Assembly: GCA_002382495.1 (NCBI GenBank)
Contig: DFXW01000020.1
Span: 1-50,809, forward strand
DNA length: 50,809 nucleotides
Source of the DNA: Flavobacterium sp. UBA4098
Lineage (GTDB): Bacteria > Bacteroidota > Bacteroidia > Flavobacteriales > Flavobacteriaceae
Direction: 5' to 3'
Positions within the stretch are counted from its first letter, which is position 1. Every line of letters begins with the position of its first letter. The position numbers and the translations under genes were made by a program. Under the pieces are notes generated by a model. The model did no database searches. It saw nothing but the letters and a program-made list of their open reading frames with translations, and was not told the origin of the DNA. Below are positions 33,880 to 42,586 of this stretch, one piece after another.

Positions 33880-34872
33880 CTATTTTTTTTCTTTAGACTT
33901 TACTCCTTTTACAGGCCCTACAAAAACGGAATCTTGAACAGGACTTACATAAGGTTTATTTTTCTTTCCAAAAACAGAAACATTGATATAACGAGTAGGA
34001 AACAATCGCACATCTTGTAACAACAATTCCATTTCTTTGGTTGTTGATTTCAAATTAGAATACAAAGCATCATCTTTTAGCAACTTACCAGCTGAACCTT
34101 TACCGGCTTCTAAATCCAACAAAATGGCATCTACTTTAGCCAATGAAGTATTGAAGTTTTTGACTGTTTTTCCTAAATCAGCTTTATTAAGCGAATCCGA
34201 AATTTTAGCAAAATCAGTTGATACTTTCTTGAAATTGGTTACAACACCTTTTAAATCAGATTTATTGTCTGTCAAAATGGAATTCACATTGGCTGAAGCA
34301 GCATGGATTTCTACCATAGTTTTACTTAACTCAGCTAAAGTAATCTTAAGATTATCTTGGGATTTTTTGTCCAAAACACTATTAACACCTTGCAATAATT
34401 TTTCTACTTCAACTAATACCGTTTCAAATTTTGCTTGTAATGGAACTAATTTTTCTTGGATAGATGCCGTTAAACTTAATTTCAATTCGCCCGGCAATTC
34501 CTGGCCATCCTCTGCCAATGTTTTATTTTTAAAATCGGGTTCAATTGCAATTTGTTTTCCACCTATAAAGCCTGGCTCATACAAAACCGCCGCACTAGTA
34601 CTTGAAATAGGAAAGTCAGAAGTAATTTGCAATTCAACAACTATCGAACCATCCGTCTCGTTGATTTTAATATCGTTTACTTTTCCAATAGCCAAACCAT
34701 TTAATGTCACTGGAGCCGATTTAACAAGCCCTTCCACATTGGTATAGGTTACATAAAAGGTTTTGTAATTAGCAAACAGCGCTTTTCCTTTTAAAAAACT
34801 GTAGCCCCAAATAAACAATACTACAGAGGCAATGACTAAAACCGCTGTTTTGATTTCTCTTGATAGTTTCAA
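33880..34872 (-). CDS. MlaD/MCE-family lipid transport protein
   Basis: This 330-residue protein has an N-terminal transmembrane anchor (about 9-27) and one MCE domain (about 38-115, with a TNVEGLVKSAPVTLNGL motif). A long helical region follows, with Asn/Lys/Ser-rich heptads and a basic C-terminal tail. MCE proteins form hexameric rings that carry phospholipids between the inner and outer membranes. No ABC permease or ATPase of an Mla system is adjacent, so its partners must be encoded elsewhere. It is placed between the amidase and the Fe-S pair in one minus-strand series. Confidence 0.92.
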   Translation of the reverse strand: MKLSREIKTAVLVIASVVLFIWGYSFLKGKALFANYKTFYVTYTNVEGLVKSAPVTLNGLAIGKVNDIKINETDGSIVVELQITSDFPISSTSAAVLYEPGFIGGKQIAIEPDFKNKTLAEDGQELPGELKLSLTASIQEKLVPLQAKFETVLVEVEKLLQGVNSVLDKKSQDNLKITLAELSKTMVEIHAASANVNSILTDNKSDLKGVVTNFKKVSTDFAKISDSLNKADLGKTVKNFNTSLAKVDAILLDLEAGKGSAGKLLKDDALYSNLKSTTKEMELLLQDVRLFPTRYINVSVFGKKNKPYVSPVQDSVFVGPVKGVKSKEKK

Positions 34873-34915
34873 AATTTTATTTTTTTACAAAATTAACACT
34901 AAATAATTGACTTGC

Positions 34916-36088
34916 CTATAATTTCAATGCTTCTTGAATACTAATTTTAGTACCATTATTAAAAGCTACTAAAAACGCTGAGTTATACCCTTTCGATTTA
35001 GCCTCTTTTAACAAGTTCTTAGCTGTTTCATAATCGGATGTTTCACCAAACATATAAATAAAAGACTTTTTTAAATCAACTTTACTTATAGGCTCCAAAC
35101 CTTTAAAATTCTTCGCTTCCAACGCTACTTCTTTGGGACTTACACCAATTTGAACTTTATAAATTAAAGCCGTTTGCTTTTCTTTAACTGGTTCTGTTTT
35201 TTTTATGTCTTTGGTGTCAATTGCAACTTTTGGTTTCTCTTGAATCAAAGTGTCTTTAATTGGCTTAGGAGCAATTCTTTTGGATGGTTTCAATTCTTTA
35301 ATTGGTAAAATTCCATCTCCAAAAAACTCATTTCTATAACTAATAATGGCGTTGGCAATTGCCTCTGCCAATTCATATTGCCCTTCTTCTGAATTCAACA
35401 AATCTCCTTCTACTGGATTGGATACAAATCCCATTTCTATTAAAACACGAGGCATATAGGCTTTATGCAACACCATAAAAGGTGCTTGTTTTACACCACC
35501 TTGACGCAATTTTTTTCCTAATTTACCAAATTGTTCTTCAACTTTACTTGCTAAAAAAATACTGTTATCTAAAAATTCTTCTTGCATTAAGGTTAATCCC
35601 ATAATTGATTCTGGCGAATTGGGATCAAATCCATCATACTTTTGCTTGTAATCTTTCTCTTTTGTAATTACAGAGTTTTCCTTTTTGGCCACTTCCAAAT
35701 TAGACGCTAATTTGTTCAAACCCATTACATAGGTCTCAGTTCCATCGGCAGCGGTATTTTTATTAGCGTTGCAATGGATAGAAACAAAAATATCAGACTT
35801 GGCACGATTGGCAATATTAGCGCGTTCAATTAAATCGATAAAAACATCGGTATCTCGTGTATAAACAATATCAATCTTATTGGTACGCTCCAAAATTTTA
35901 CCCACTTTCAATACAACTGCCAAAGCAATATTTTTTTCAATTCGGCCACTATAAACAGCGCCGTAGTCATGTGCACCATGACCGGCATCTAATGTAACTT
36001 TAAATTTAGGATTTTGAGCTACTATCGGCATCGAAATCACCAATAAGAAAAAGGAATAAACACCTATTATTTTTGTATTAAAAGACAT
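34916..36088 (-). CDS. N-acetylmuramoyl-L-alanine amidase (Amidase_3) with C-terminal SPOR-like domain
   Basis: This 390-residue exported zinc amidase cleaves the bond between MurNAc and the stem peptide. The signal peptide ends near IVAQ (about residue 25). The catalytic domain (about 28-250) has DAGHGAHDYG, HCNANKN and the catalytic Glu in VLIEMGFVSNP. A proline/lysine linker (255-310) is followed by a roughly 80-residue SPOR-like domain with YKVQIGVSP, which would bind denuded glycan strands at the division site. It leads the envelope series and is divergent from lptD across an 82-base gap. It probably acts in cell separation. Confidence 0.94.
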   Translation of the reverse strand: MSFNTKIIGVYSFFLLVISMPIVAQNPKFKVTLDAGHGAHDYGAVYSGRIEKNIALAVVLKVGKILERTNKIDIVYTRDTDVFIDLIERANIANRAKSDIFVSIHCNANKNTAADGTETYVMGLNKLASNLEVAKKENSVITKEKDYKQKYDGFDPNSPESIMGLTLMQEEFLDNSIFLASKVEEQFGKLGKKLRQGGVKQAPFMVLHKAYMPRVLIEMGFVSNPVEGDLLNSEEGQYELAEAIANAIISYRNEFFGDGILPIKELKPSKRIAPKPIKDTLIQEKPKVAIDTKDIKKTEPVKEKQTALIYKVQIGVSPKEVALEAKNFKGLEPISKVDLKKSFIYMFGETSDYETAKNLLKEAKSKGYNSAFLVAFNNGTKISIQEALKL

Positions 36089-36143
36089 ATATCTGAATGT
36101 TAATTTTAATTAAATCTAGATGGTTTTAAAATATTTATTTGAC

Positions 36144-36151
36144 TATTTTTG
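36144..36151 (+). promoter_or_regulatory. -7 element of lptD; supports a TTG start
   Basis: TATTTTTG is a perfect TAnnTTTG. Transcription from about 36156 leaves a 15-base leader before the TTG at 36171, and the only upstream ATG (36163) is followed at once by a stop. Confidence 0.55.
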
Positions 36152-36170
36152 CCGAAAATAATATGTAAGT

Positions 36171-38906
36171 TTGGCACATCAAAAAACAAACCATATTTTT
36201 ACAAAAATAGCATTTAAACCTTTGCGTACAAACTTATTTCATATCGTTTTTCTAGGCTTTTTCCTAACAATTGGATTAGGTGAAGTATATGCCCAAGATA
36301 TCAACAAAAAAACGACTGCAATAAGCCCCGCGAGTTCTATAAAAAATCCCAAAACGAATCCTGAAAAGTCTCTTGAATCAGCAACTGATAGTACATCTAG
36401 TTTGGTAAAAAAAGACAGCACTACCAAGAAACAAGCCTTTTTAGACGGAAAAGTTAAATACAAAGCCAAGGATTATACGAAGATTGATCAAAAGAAAAAA
36501 CACATTATTCTATATGATAATGCAGAATTATATTATCAAGATGTTGAATTGAAATCTGGTATCATTCTTTTGGATTATGAAAAAGATGAGGTTTATGCTG
36601 GAAGAATTAAAGATTCCGCAGGAAACTACACGCAATTTCCTAACTTCAAACAAGGCGCTAATGTGGTTGAACCTGATTCGATTCGGTTTAATTTCAAAAC
36701 AAAAAAAGCCATTATTTGGAATTCTCGTTCAGACCAAGGTGAATTCAAAATAAAAGCGGCATTAACCAAGAAAGAAAATGATTCGGTTTATTTTTTAAGA
36801 GGTGCCCGATTTACTACATCAAAAGATGTCGATAATCCTGAATATTATTTTCAAACCAATAAAGTAAAATTTGTTCCTGGTAAAAAAGTAGTTACTGGAG
36901 TTACAAATATGGTAATTGCCAATGTACCTACTCCGATTGCCTTACCTTTTGCTTTTTTTCCAATGTCAAAAGAAACTAGTATTTCAGGAATTTTATTACC
37001 CAGTTATAACGATTCCAATACAAGAGGTTTTTCACTTCAAAACGGAGGATATTACTTTGCTTTAAGCGACAATTATGATTTAACTGTATTAGGAGACTAC
37101 TATACCAATGGAAGCTATGGGATGCGTTTTGAATCCAATTATGCCAAACGGTATAATTACCGTGGCAATGTAAATGTTCGTTTTGAAAATTTAATTTCAA
37201 GTGAACGAGGTTACCCCGATTACTCCAAACAAAAAATTTACAACATCCAATGGTCTCACTCACGAGATAGCAAAGCCAATCCAAATGCAAGTTTTTCGGC
37301 ATCGGTCAATTTAGGTAGTAGTAAATATTTCAAACAGTCTATTAATCAAATCAATATTGGTTCTAATTTGAATAATACGATGAGTTCCTCTGTATCGTAC
37401 ACCAGAAATTTTGTAGGATCAGGTCCACAATCTAGATTATCGGTAACTGCGACGCATTCTCAAAACACACAAACAGAACAAATTGATATGACGTTGCCAA
37501 CACTTCAGTATAGTATTGACCGAATTTATCCATTTGTAAAGAAAGATGGAATGAAAAAAGGGTTTTTCAAAAACATCAATTTACAATACGATTTAAGTGC
37601 GAAAAACAGTATTACTACAACGGATTCATTGTTTTTCAAACCTCAAATGTTTGAAAATGCCAAAGTAGGATTCCAACACAGCATACCCCTAAGTACAAAT
37701 TTTAAATTATTTAAATACTTCAGTGCTTCTTCTTCTTTAAATTACAAAGAAGTTTGGTATACTAAAACCATCAATAAAAATTATGATGCCACTCAAGGAA
37801 AAGTAATTGATACCGAAGTAAAAGGTTTTGATGCTTTTAGAACCTATTCATTTTCATCAAGTCTTGGTACAACAATATACGGTACATTTAATCGAGGCGC
37901 TAATAAAAAAATTCAAGCTATTCGACACGTAATGCGTCCTTCTATTTCTTATGGGTATACCCCTAGTTTTGAAAAATATTACGATACTTATGCAGCCGAT
38001 GGAAGTGGAACAATGTTAAAAGAATACTCCCGATTTGAAGGCGGGATTTTTGGTTCACCAAGTAGTTCTAATTCCAATAGTTTAGGATTTGATTTAAGCA
38101 ATACCATTGAAGCTAAAGTAACCGATAAGGATAGCACCAAAACGGAAGCTAAAAAAGTGATGTTACTAAACAATTTAAATCTATCTACTAGTTATGATTT
38201 AAATGCTGACGGAGTAAATACTTTAGCTTGGTCACCTGTTCGAGTTAGTGGTGGTACACAATTTTTTAACGATAAAATGAATGTCAATTTTGGAGCTACC
38301 TTAGATCCTTATGCTATTGACAATTCTGGGCAAAGAATCAATGTGTTTAATATTGATAATGGGGGAAGTTTATTTCGTATGACAAGTGCCAATATGACTT
38401 TAAATTATTCTCTTTCCAGTTCAGATAAAGCTAAAAAAAGTGATTCGGATCAGACCAAACGAAATGGTGGTCGTGAAGATGATTTATTTGGCAAACCTAA
38501 TTTAGGTAATGAACAAAGAAGTTTGTTTGACGATAAAGAAGAAAAAGGAGAAGATACCATATCTGAATTTTTTCATTCCAAACTACCCTGGGATATGACA
38601 TTTGCCTATTCGTTAACATATGGTAACAACAACCGTGAAAAGAAAATAATTGGCAACTCCATTATGATTTCTATTAATGCTGATTTAACTCCAAAATGGA
38701 AAACTGGAATTTCAACCGGATATGATTTTGTTCAAAAAGGAGTTACTTTTACCCAAATTCGATTTGAAAGAGATTTATTGAGTTGGAGAATGGATTTCAA
38801 TTGGTCACCTTTTGGAACCTATGCGAATTGGGGATTCTTCATCGGAATTAAATCTGGGGTGTTAAGCGACATCAAATGGGATAAACGAAGTACAATCATT
38901 CGATAA
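36171..38906 (+). CDS. lptD: LPS-assembly protein LptD-like outer-membrane protein
   Basis: This 911-residue protein begins with TTG at 36171 and has a signal peptide ending near VYAQD (about residue 42). Residues 75-240 form an OstA/LptA-like beta-jellyroll with KYKAKDYTKID. The remainder is a large beta-barrel with alternating aromatic/polar strands and a Ser/Lys-rich loop near residue 760. In Bacteroidota these proteins are taken as LptD, which inserts LPS into the outer leaflet with LptE. No in-frame ATG exists before the signal peptide: the frame opens after a stop at 36159-36161, and TTG 36171 is the only usual start. The stop is followed 10 bases later by ridA. Confidence 0.88.
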   Translation: MAHQKTNHIFTKIAFKPLRTNLFHIVFLGFFLTIGLGEVYAQDINKKTTAISPASSIKNPKTNPEKSLESATDSTSSLVKKDSTTKKQAFLDGKVKYKAKDYTKIDQKKKHIILYDNAELYYQDVELKSGIILLDYEKDEVYAGRIKDSAGNYTQFPNFKQGANVVEPDSIRFNFKTKKAIIWNSRSDQGEFKIKAALTKKENDSVYFLRGARFTTSKDVDNPEYYFQTNKVKFVPGKKVVTGVTNMVIANVPTPIALPFAFFPMSKETSISGILLPSYNDSNTRGFSLQNGGYYFALSDNYDLTVLGDYYTNGSYGMRFESNYAKRYNYRGNVNVRFENLISSERGYPDYSKQKIYNIQWSHSRDSKANPNASFSASVNLGSSKYFKQSINQINIGSNLNNTMSSSVSYTRNFVGSGPQSRLSVTATHSQNTQTEQIDMTLPTLQYSIDRIYPFVKKDGMKKGFFKNINLQYDLSAKNSITTTDSLFFKPQMFENAKVGFQHSIPLSTNFKLFKYFSASSSLNYKEVWYTKTINKNYDATQGKVIDTEVKGFDAFRTYSFSSSLGTTIYGTFNRGANKKIQAIRHVMRPSISYGYTPSFEKYYDTYAADGSGTMLKEYSRFEGGIFGSPSSSNSNSLGFDLSNTIEAKVTDKDSTKTEAKKVMLLNNLNLSTSYDLNADGVNTLAWSPVRVSGGTQFFNDKMNVNFGATLDPYAIDNSGQRINVFNIDNGGSLFRMTSANMTLNYSLSSSDKAKKSDSDQTKRNGGREDDLFGKPNLGNEQRSLFDDKEEKGEDTISEFFHSKLPWDMTFAYSLTYGNNNREKKIIGNSIMISINADLTPKWKTGISTGYDFVQKGVTFTQIRFERDLLSWRMDFNWSPFGTYANWGFFIGIKSGVLSDIKWDKRSTIIR

Positions 38907-38916
38907 ATTAATAATT

Positions 38917-39300
38917 ATGAAAAAAATACTCTTTACAGACAAAGCACCTGCTCCTATTGGCCCATATAATCAAGCCGTACTTTCAGGAAATACATTATAT
39001 ACTTCAGGTCAAATTGCAATTAACCCAGCAACTGGAGATCTAGTTTTAGATTCTATAGAAATAGAAACTAAGCAAGTAATGGAAAACATGAAAGCCGTTT
39101 TAGAATCTGCTGGGATGACCTTTGAAAATGTCGTTAAGTCAACCATATTCATTTCAAACATGAATGACTTTGCTGCAATCAACAGCATTTACGGTATTTA
39201 TTTTAACGAAAAAACCGCTCCAGCTCGTGAAACGGTTCAAGTGGCTTGTTTGCCAAAAAATGTAAATGTAGAAATCTCTATGATTGCGGTTGCAAACTAA
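38917..39300 (+). CDS. ridA: RidA family reactive intermediate deaminase
   Basis: This small 127-residue enzyme hydrolyses reactive enamine/imine intermediates made by PLP-dependent dehydratases. The whole family pattern is present: APAPIGPYNQAV, TSGQIAINP, the conserved Arg in PARETVQV and a C-terminal VEISMIAV. It normally forms trimers in the cytosol. It lies 10 bases after lptD and may be co-transcribed; the functions are unrelated, so this looks like a convenience arrangement. Its stop faces that of the sugar kinase 18 bases away. Confidence 0.97.
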   Translation: MKKILFTDKAPAPIGPYNQAVLSGNTLYTSGQIAINPATGDLVLDSIEIETKQVMENMKAVLESAGMTFENVVKSTIFISNMNDFAAINSIYGIYFNEKTAPARETVQVACLPKNVNVEISMIAVAN

Positions 39301-39318
39301 AATTAACTACAATTAAAC

Positions 39319-40170
39319 TTATTTATTAGCTACGTGATATGCAATCAATCCGTCGATTGGTCGTCTTAACACGTTGCCTAATTTAATTTGGTATTTTTCA
39401 AAAGTTACCTCTAATTCTTCTTTTAGGTAAAAAGCAATCGAACCTACAAAATGAACTGGAACTTCTTGGTAATTATCGTATTGTCTGATGTAATTTTTAA
39501 CAAAAGATTTCATCCCTTTGTAGATAATTTTTTTACAGAAAGGATCTTCTTTGTGTTGGATTAAGAATTTGGCAAAAGTCGCTAAATACGCATTTGGATT
39601 AGCTTCTTTGTACAATTTGCTCTTTATAAAATCAGGAGTCATATCGTATTCTTTTTCAAATTCAACTGCCAAATGTTGAGGCATTTTATTGAAATAATAC
39701 TTTCTGATTAATTCTTTTCCGAAAACATTACCACTACAATCATCCATGATAATGTAACCTAATGATTGAACTTTTTGATGTAATTCTTTTCCGTCAAAAT
39801 AGCTACAATTAGAACCCGTACCCAAAATACTAACAATCGCTTTTTCTCCTTTTGGAGTTGTCGCAAAAACCGCAGCATAGGTATCTTCTTCAACTACAAC
39901 AATTGCATTAGGAAAATAGGCTTGAAAAACTTGAGAAAGAAATAATTTCATTCTTTCAGTTCCACAACCAGCACCATAAAAGAACAAATGAGTCGCCTCA
40001 TTTTTGTTTTGCAAAATATCAAAACGATCGTTCAAACGTTCTATTACTTCAGCTTCATCCAATATCTCTGGATTAAGACCTAAGGTTTGTGTTGTGAACA
40101 AAATTTTACCACTATCGTCTATGGCAATCCAATCGGCTTTGGTAGAACCACTATCAACTATTAATTTCAT
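39319..40170 (-). CDS. BadF/BadG/BcrA/BcrD ATPase-type N-acetylglucosamine kinase
   Basis: This 283-residue protein of the ASKHA fold has phosphate-1 motif DSGSTKADW at the N-terminus and phosphate-2 motif GTGSNC near residue 115. It matches the eukaryote-type GlcNAc kinase group widespread in Bacteroidota. It would phosphorylate N-acetylglucosamine, which fits with the NagZ-type lipoprotein and amidase 4-11 kb away if muropeptide sugar is recycled; that link is inference. An in-frame ATG at 40209 exists, but the extra 13 residues are Lys/Asn/Thr-rich and not family sequence. Confidence 0.88.
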   Translation of the reverse strand: MKLIVDSGSTKADWIAIDDSGKILFTTQTLGLNPEILDEAEVIERLNDRFDILQNKNEATHLFFYGAGCGTERMKLFLSQVFQAYFPNAIVVVEEDTYAAVFATTPKGEKAIVSILGTGSNCSYFDGKELHQKVQSLGYIIMDDCSGNVFGKELIRKYYFNKMPQHLAVEFEKEYDMTPDFIKSKLYKEANPNAYLATFAKFLIQHKEDPFCKKIIYKGMKSFVKNYIRQYDNYQEVPVHFVGSIAFYLKEELEVTFEKYQIKLGNVLRRPIDGLIAYHVANK

Positions 40171-40269
40171 CTTTTGGTTTTTTGGGTTTGTTTTGGTTTT
40201 GGATTTCAATTTCCAAAGCTATAAAATTAAACTTTTAATAACGTTTTGGAAATAAGAAAAATAGTAAAA

Positions 40270-40308
40270 AATAAAATCCCGTTACAATAACAATAACGGG
40301 ATTTTATT
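40270..40308 (-). terminator. Terminator after gapA
   Basis: AATAAAATCCCGTTA and TAACGGGATTTTATT form a perfect 15-base stem with a 9-base loop, 14 bases beyond the gapA stop (40322, minus). Confidence 0.87.
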
Positions 40309-40321
40309 GAAAAAAATCGTA

Positions 40322-41326
40322 TTATTTCAAACCTGAAATATGTACAGATAAATCAATTAATTTACTTGAATAACCGTATTCGTTATCGTACCAAGAAATA
40401 ATTTTGAAGAAAGTAGAATTCAATCCGATTCCAGCTTTAGCATCAATAATAGAAGTTCTAGAATCAGATACGAAGTCATTAGATACTACATCGTCCTCAG
40501 TAAATCCTAAGATTCCTTTCATTGTAGTTTCAGATGCTTTTTTCAATACCGCCATAATCTCAGCATACGAAGTTTCTTTAGCTAATTTTACTGTTAAATC
40601 CACTGCAGAAACGTCAACAGTTGGAACACGCATTGACATACCAGTTAATTTTCCGTTTAATGAAGGAATAACAACTCCTACTGCTTTAGCAGCACCTGTA
40701 GAAGATGGAATCATATTTACTAATGCAGAACGACCACCTCTAAAATCTTTTCTAGATGGACCATCGTTTGTCATTTGAGTTGAAGTAGTAGCGTGAACAG
40801 TAGTCATTAAACCTTCAACAATTTCGAAGTTATCATGGATTACTTTTGCCATTGGAGCTAAACAGTTAGTAGTACAAGATGCGTTAGAAACAACTAAGTC
40901 AGATGCTTTAGCAGTTTCGTGATTCACTCCCATTACAAACATTGGAGCGTCAGCAGAAGGAGCAGAAATAATTACTTTTTTTGCACCACCTTTGATGTGC
41001 TCGCTTGCAGTTTCTACAGTTGTGAAGAAACCAGTACATTCAGCAACTACATCAACATCAACTTCATTCCATTTTAAATCAGCTGGATTTCTTTCAGCAG
41101 TGATACGAATGTGTCTACCGTTTACATATAATTTACCTTCTTTAACTTCAACAGTTCCATTGAAACGACCGTGAACTGAATCATATTTTAATAAGTAAGC
41201 CAAGTGATCAACATCTAATAAATCATTGATAGCAACTACCTCAACATTATCTCTGTTGAAAGACTCTCTAAAAACAATTCTTCCAATTCTTCCGAAACCG
41301 TTTATTCCTAATTTTACTTTTGACAT
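40322..41326 (-). CDS. gapA: Glyceraldehyde-3-phosphate dehydrogenase
   Basis: This 334-residue glycolytic enzyme oxidises GAP with phosphate to 1,3-bisphosphoglycerate. The NAD-binding NGFGRIGR is at residues 9-16. Asp35, after the second strand, indicates NAD rather than NADP preference. The catalytic Cys151 lies in ASCTTNCLAP, and the base-type His is in the VHATTSTQ segment. It is complete and typical. It lies 81 bases downstream of pfkA on the same strand, pairing two central glycolysis genes, and ends in a strong hairpin. Confidence 0.98.
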   Translation of the reverse strand: MSKVKLGINGFGRIGRIVFRESFNRDNVEVVAINDLLDVDHLAYLLKYDSVHGRFNGTVEVKEGKLYVNGRHIRITAERNPADLKWNEVDVDVVAECTGFFTTVETASEHIKGGAKKVIISAPSADAPMFVMGVNHETAKASDLVVSNASCTTNCLAPMAKVIHDNFEIVEGLMTTVHATTSTQMTNDGPSRKDFRGGRSALVNMIPSSTGAAKAVGVVIPSLNGKLTGMSMRVPTVDVSAVDLTVKLAKETSYAEIMAVLKKASETTMKGILGFTEDDVVSNDFVSDSRTSIIDAKAGIGLNSTFFKIISWYDNEYGYSSKLIDLSVHISGLK

Positions 41327-41407
41327 TTTAATTTAATTTTAATTTTAGTTTATTTAGTGTGATTGTTATTTTTGATTTGGCTTTCCAACCAAAAATTTAT
41401 TTATTTT

Positions 41408-42394
41408 TTAGATAGATACAATATCAGATACGCGTAATAATTCGGCATCAATTTCTGTATTTCCCTTAATTGCTTGTTCTAAAGGAGTCAAAGTGATTTT
41501 ATCTTGATTAATTCCTGCCATAAAGTTGGATTTTCCTTCTAGCAAAGACTCAACAGCTTTTACACCAAGTCTACTCGCTAACACTCTATCAAAACATGAT
41601 GGAGAACCTCCTCTTTGCATATGACCCAAAACAGAAACTCTTACATCATATTCTGGTAAGTTGGATTCAACGTAATCTTTTAATTCAAAAACGCTTTTTC
41701 CTATTTTATCTCCTTCAGCTATAACTACAATACTTGATGATTTTCCTGCCGCTTTACTCTTTTTAAGTGAATCCAACAAACGATCTAATCCCATATCTTC
41801 TTCTGGAATAAGAATCTCTTCGGCTCCTGCTCCAATACCAGCATTTAATGCAATATGTCCCGCATCTCTACCCATCACCTCAACTAAGAACAAACGGTTG
41901 TGAGAACTTGCTGTATCACGAATTTTATCAATTACTTCAACAACAGTGTTTAAAGCAGTATCATATCCTAAGGTATGACTTGTACCAAAAATATCATTAT
42001 CAATTGTACCTGGTATACCAATTACAGGAAAGTCATATTCTGAATTGAACAATAACGCCCCGGTAAAACTTCCGTCTCCACCAATAACAACAAAAGCATC
42101 GATTTCAGCTTTTACCAAATTATCGTATGCTTTTTTTCTTCCTTCTGGAGTTTTAAATTCCATAGAACGAGCCGATTTTAAAATCGTCCCACCTTTATTA
42201 ATAATGTTGTTAACGCTACGAGGGCCCATTTCTTTAAAGTCACCTTCAATCATTCCTTGGTAACCTCTGTAAATACCCACACATCCAATATTATGAAATG
42301 CACAAGTTCTTACAACTGAACGGATAGCAGCATTCATTCCTGGGGAATCACCACCAGAAGTAAGAACACCTATTTTTCTTATTTTGTTTGACAT
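41408..42394 (-). CDS. pfkA: 6-phosphofructokinase (ATP-dependent)
   Basis: This 328-residue enzyme phosphorylates fructose 6-phosphate in glycolysis. The ATP-binding TSGGDSPGMNAAIR is at the N-terminus, the GGDGSFTG motif has Gly where PPi-dependent enzymes have Asp, and the catalytic PGTIDNDI segment is present. MGRDAGHIAL and HMQRGGSP complete the pattern. It is of standard length for the bacterial ATP type. The candidate promoter is weak (TAATTTAG on the minus strand near 42410). It precedes gapA. Confidence 0.97.
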   Translation of the reverse strand: MSNKIRKIGVLTSGGDSPGMNAAIRSVVRTCAFHNIGCVGIYRGYQGMIEGDFKEMGPRSVNNIINKGGTILKSARSMEFKTPEGRKKAYDNLVKAEIDAFVVIGGDGSFTGALLFNSEYDFPVIGIPGTIDNDIFGTSHTLGYDTALNTVVEVIDKIRDTASSHNRLFLVEVMGRDAGHIALNAGIGAGAEEILIPEEDMGLDRLLDSLKKSKAAGKSSSIVVIAEGDKIGKSVFELKDYVESNLPEYDVRVSVLGHMQRGGSPSCFDRVLASRLGVKAVESLLEGKSNFMAGINQDKITLTPLEQAIKGNTEIDAELLRVSDIVSI

Positions 42395-42586
42395 TATTGT
42401 TTGTATTTGGCGCTAAATTAGTAAACGCGCATTAGTTTCAAAGCGATGTTTTTAATAAATTATAGAACTATTTAAAATTCAAACGTTTTCGTTAATAAGT
42501 TTTAAATTAGCGAATTAAAAATAGTATTTTTTTAAGAAAATGTAATTAAACAGTTATATTTTGATGATAAATCAATTGTGCCCTAA

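Noticed and set aside
34037..34747. 236-codon open frame on the plus strand opposite the MlaD-like gene
   Set aside because: Antisense shadow of a clear MCE gene; composition follows the opposite strand's codons.
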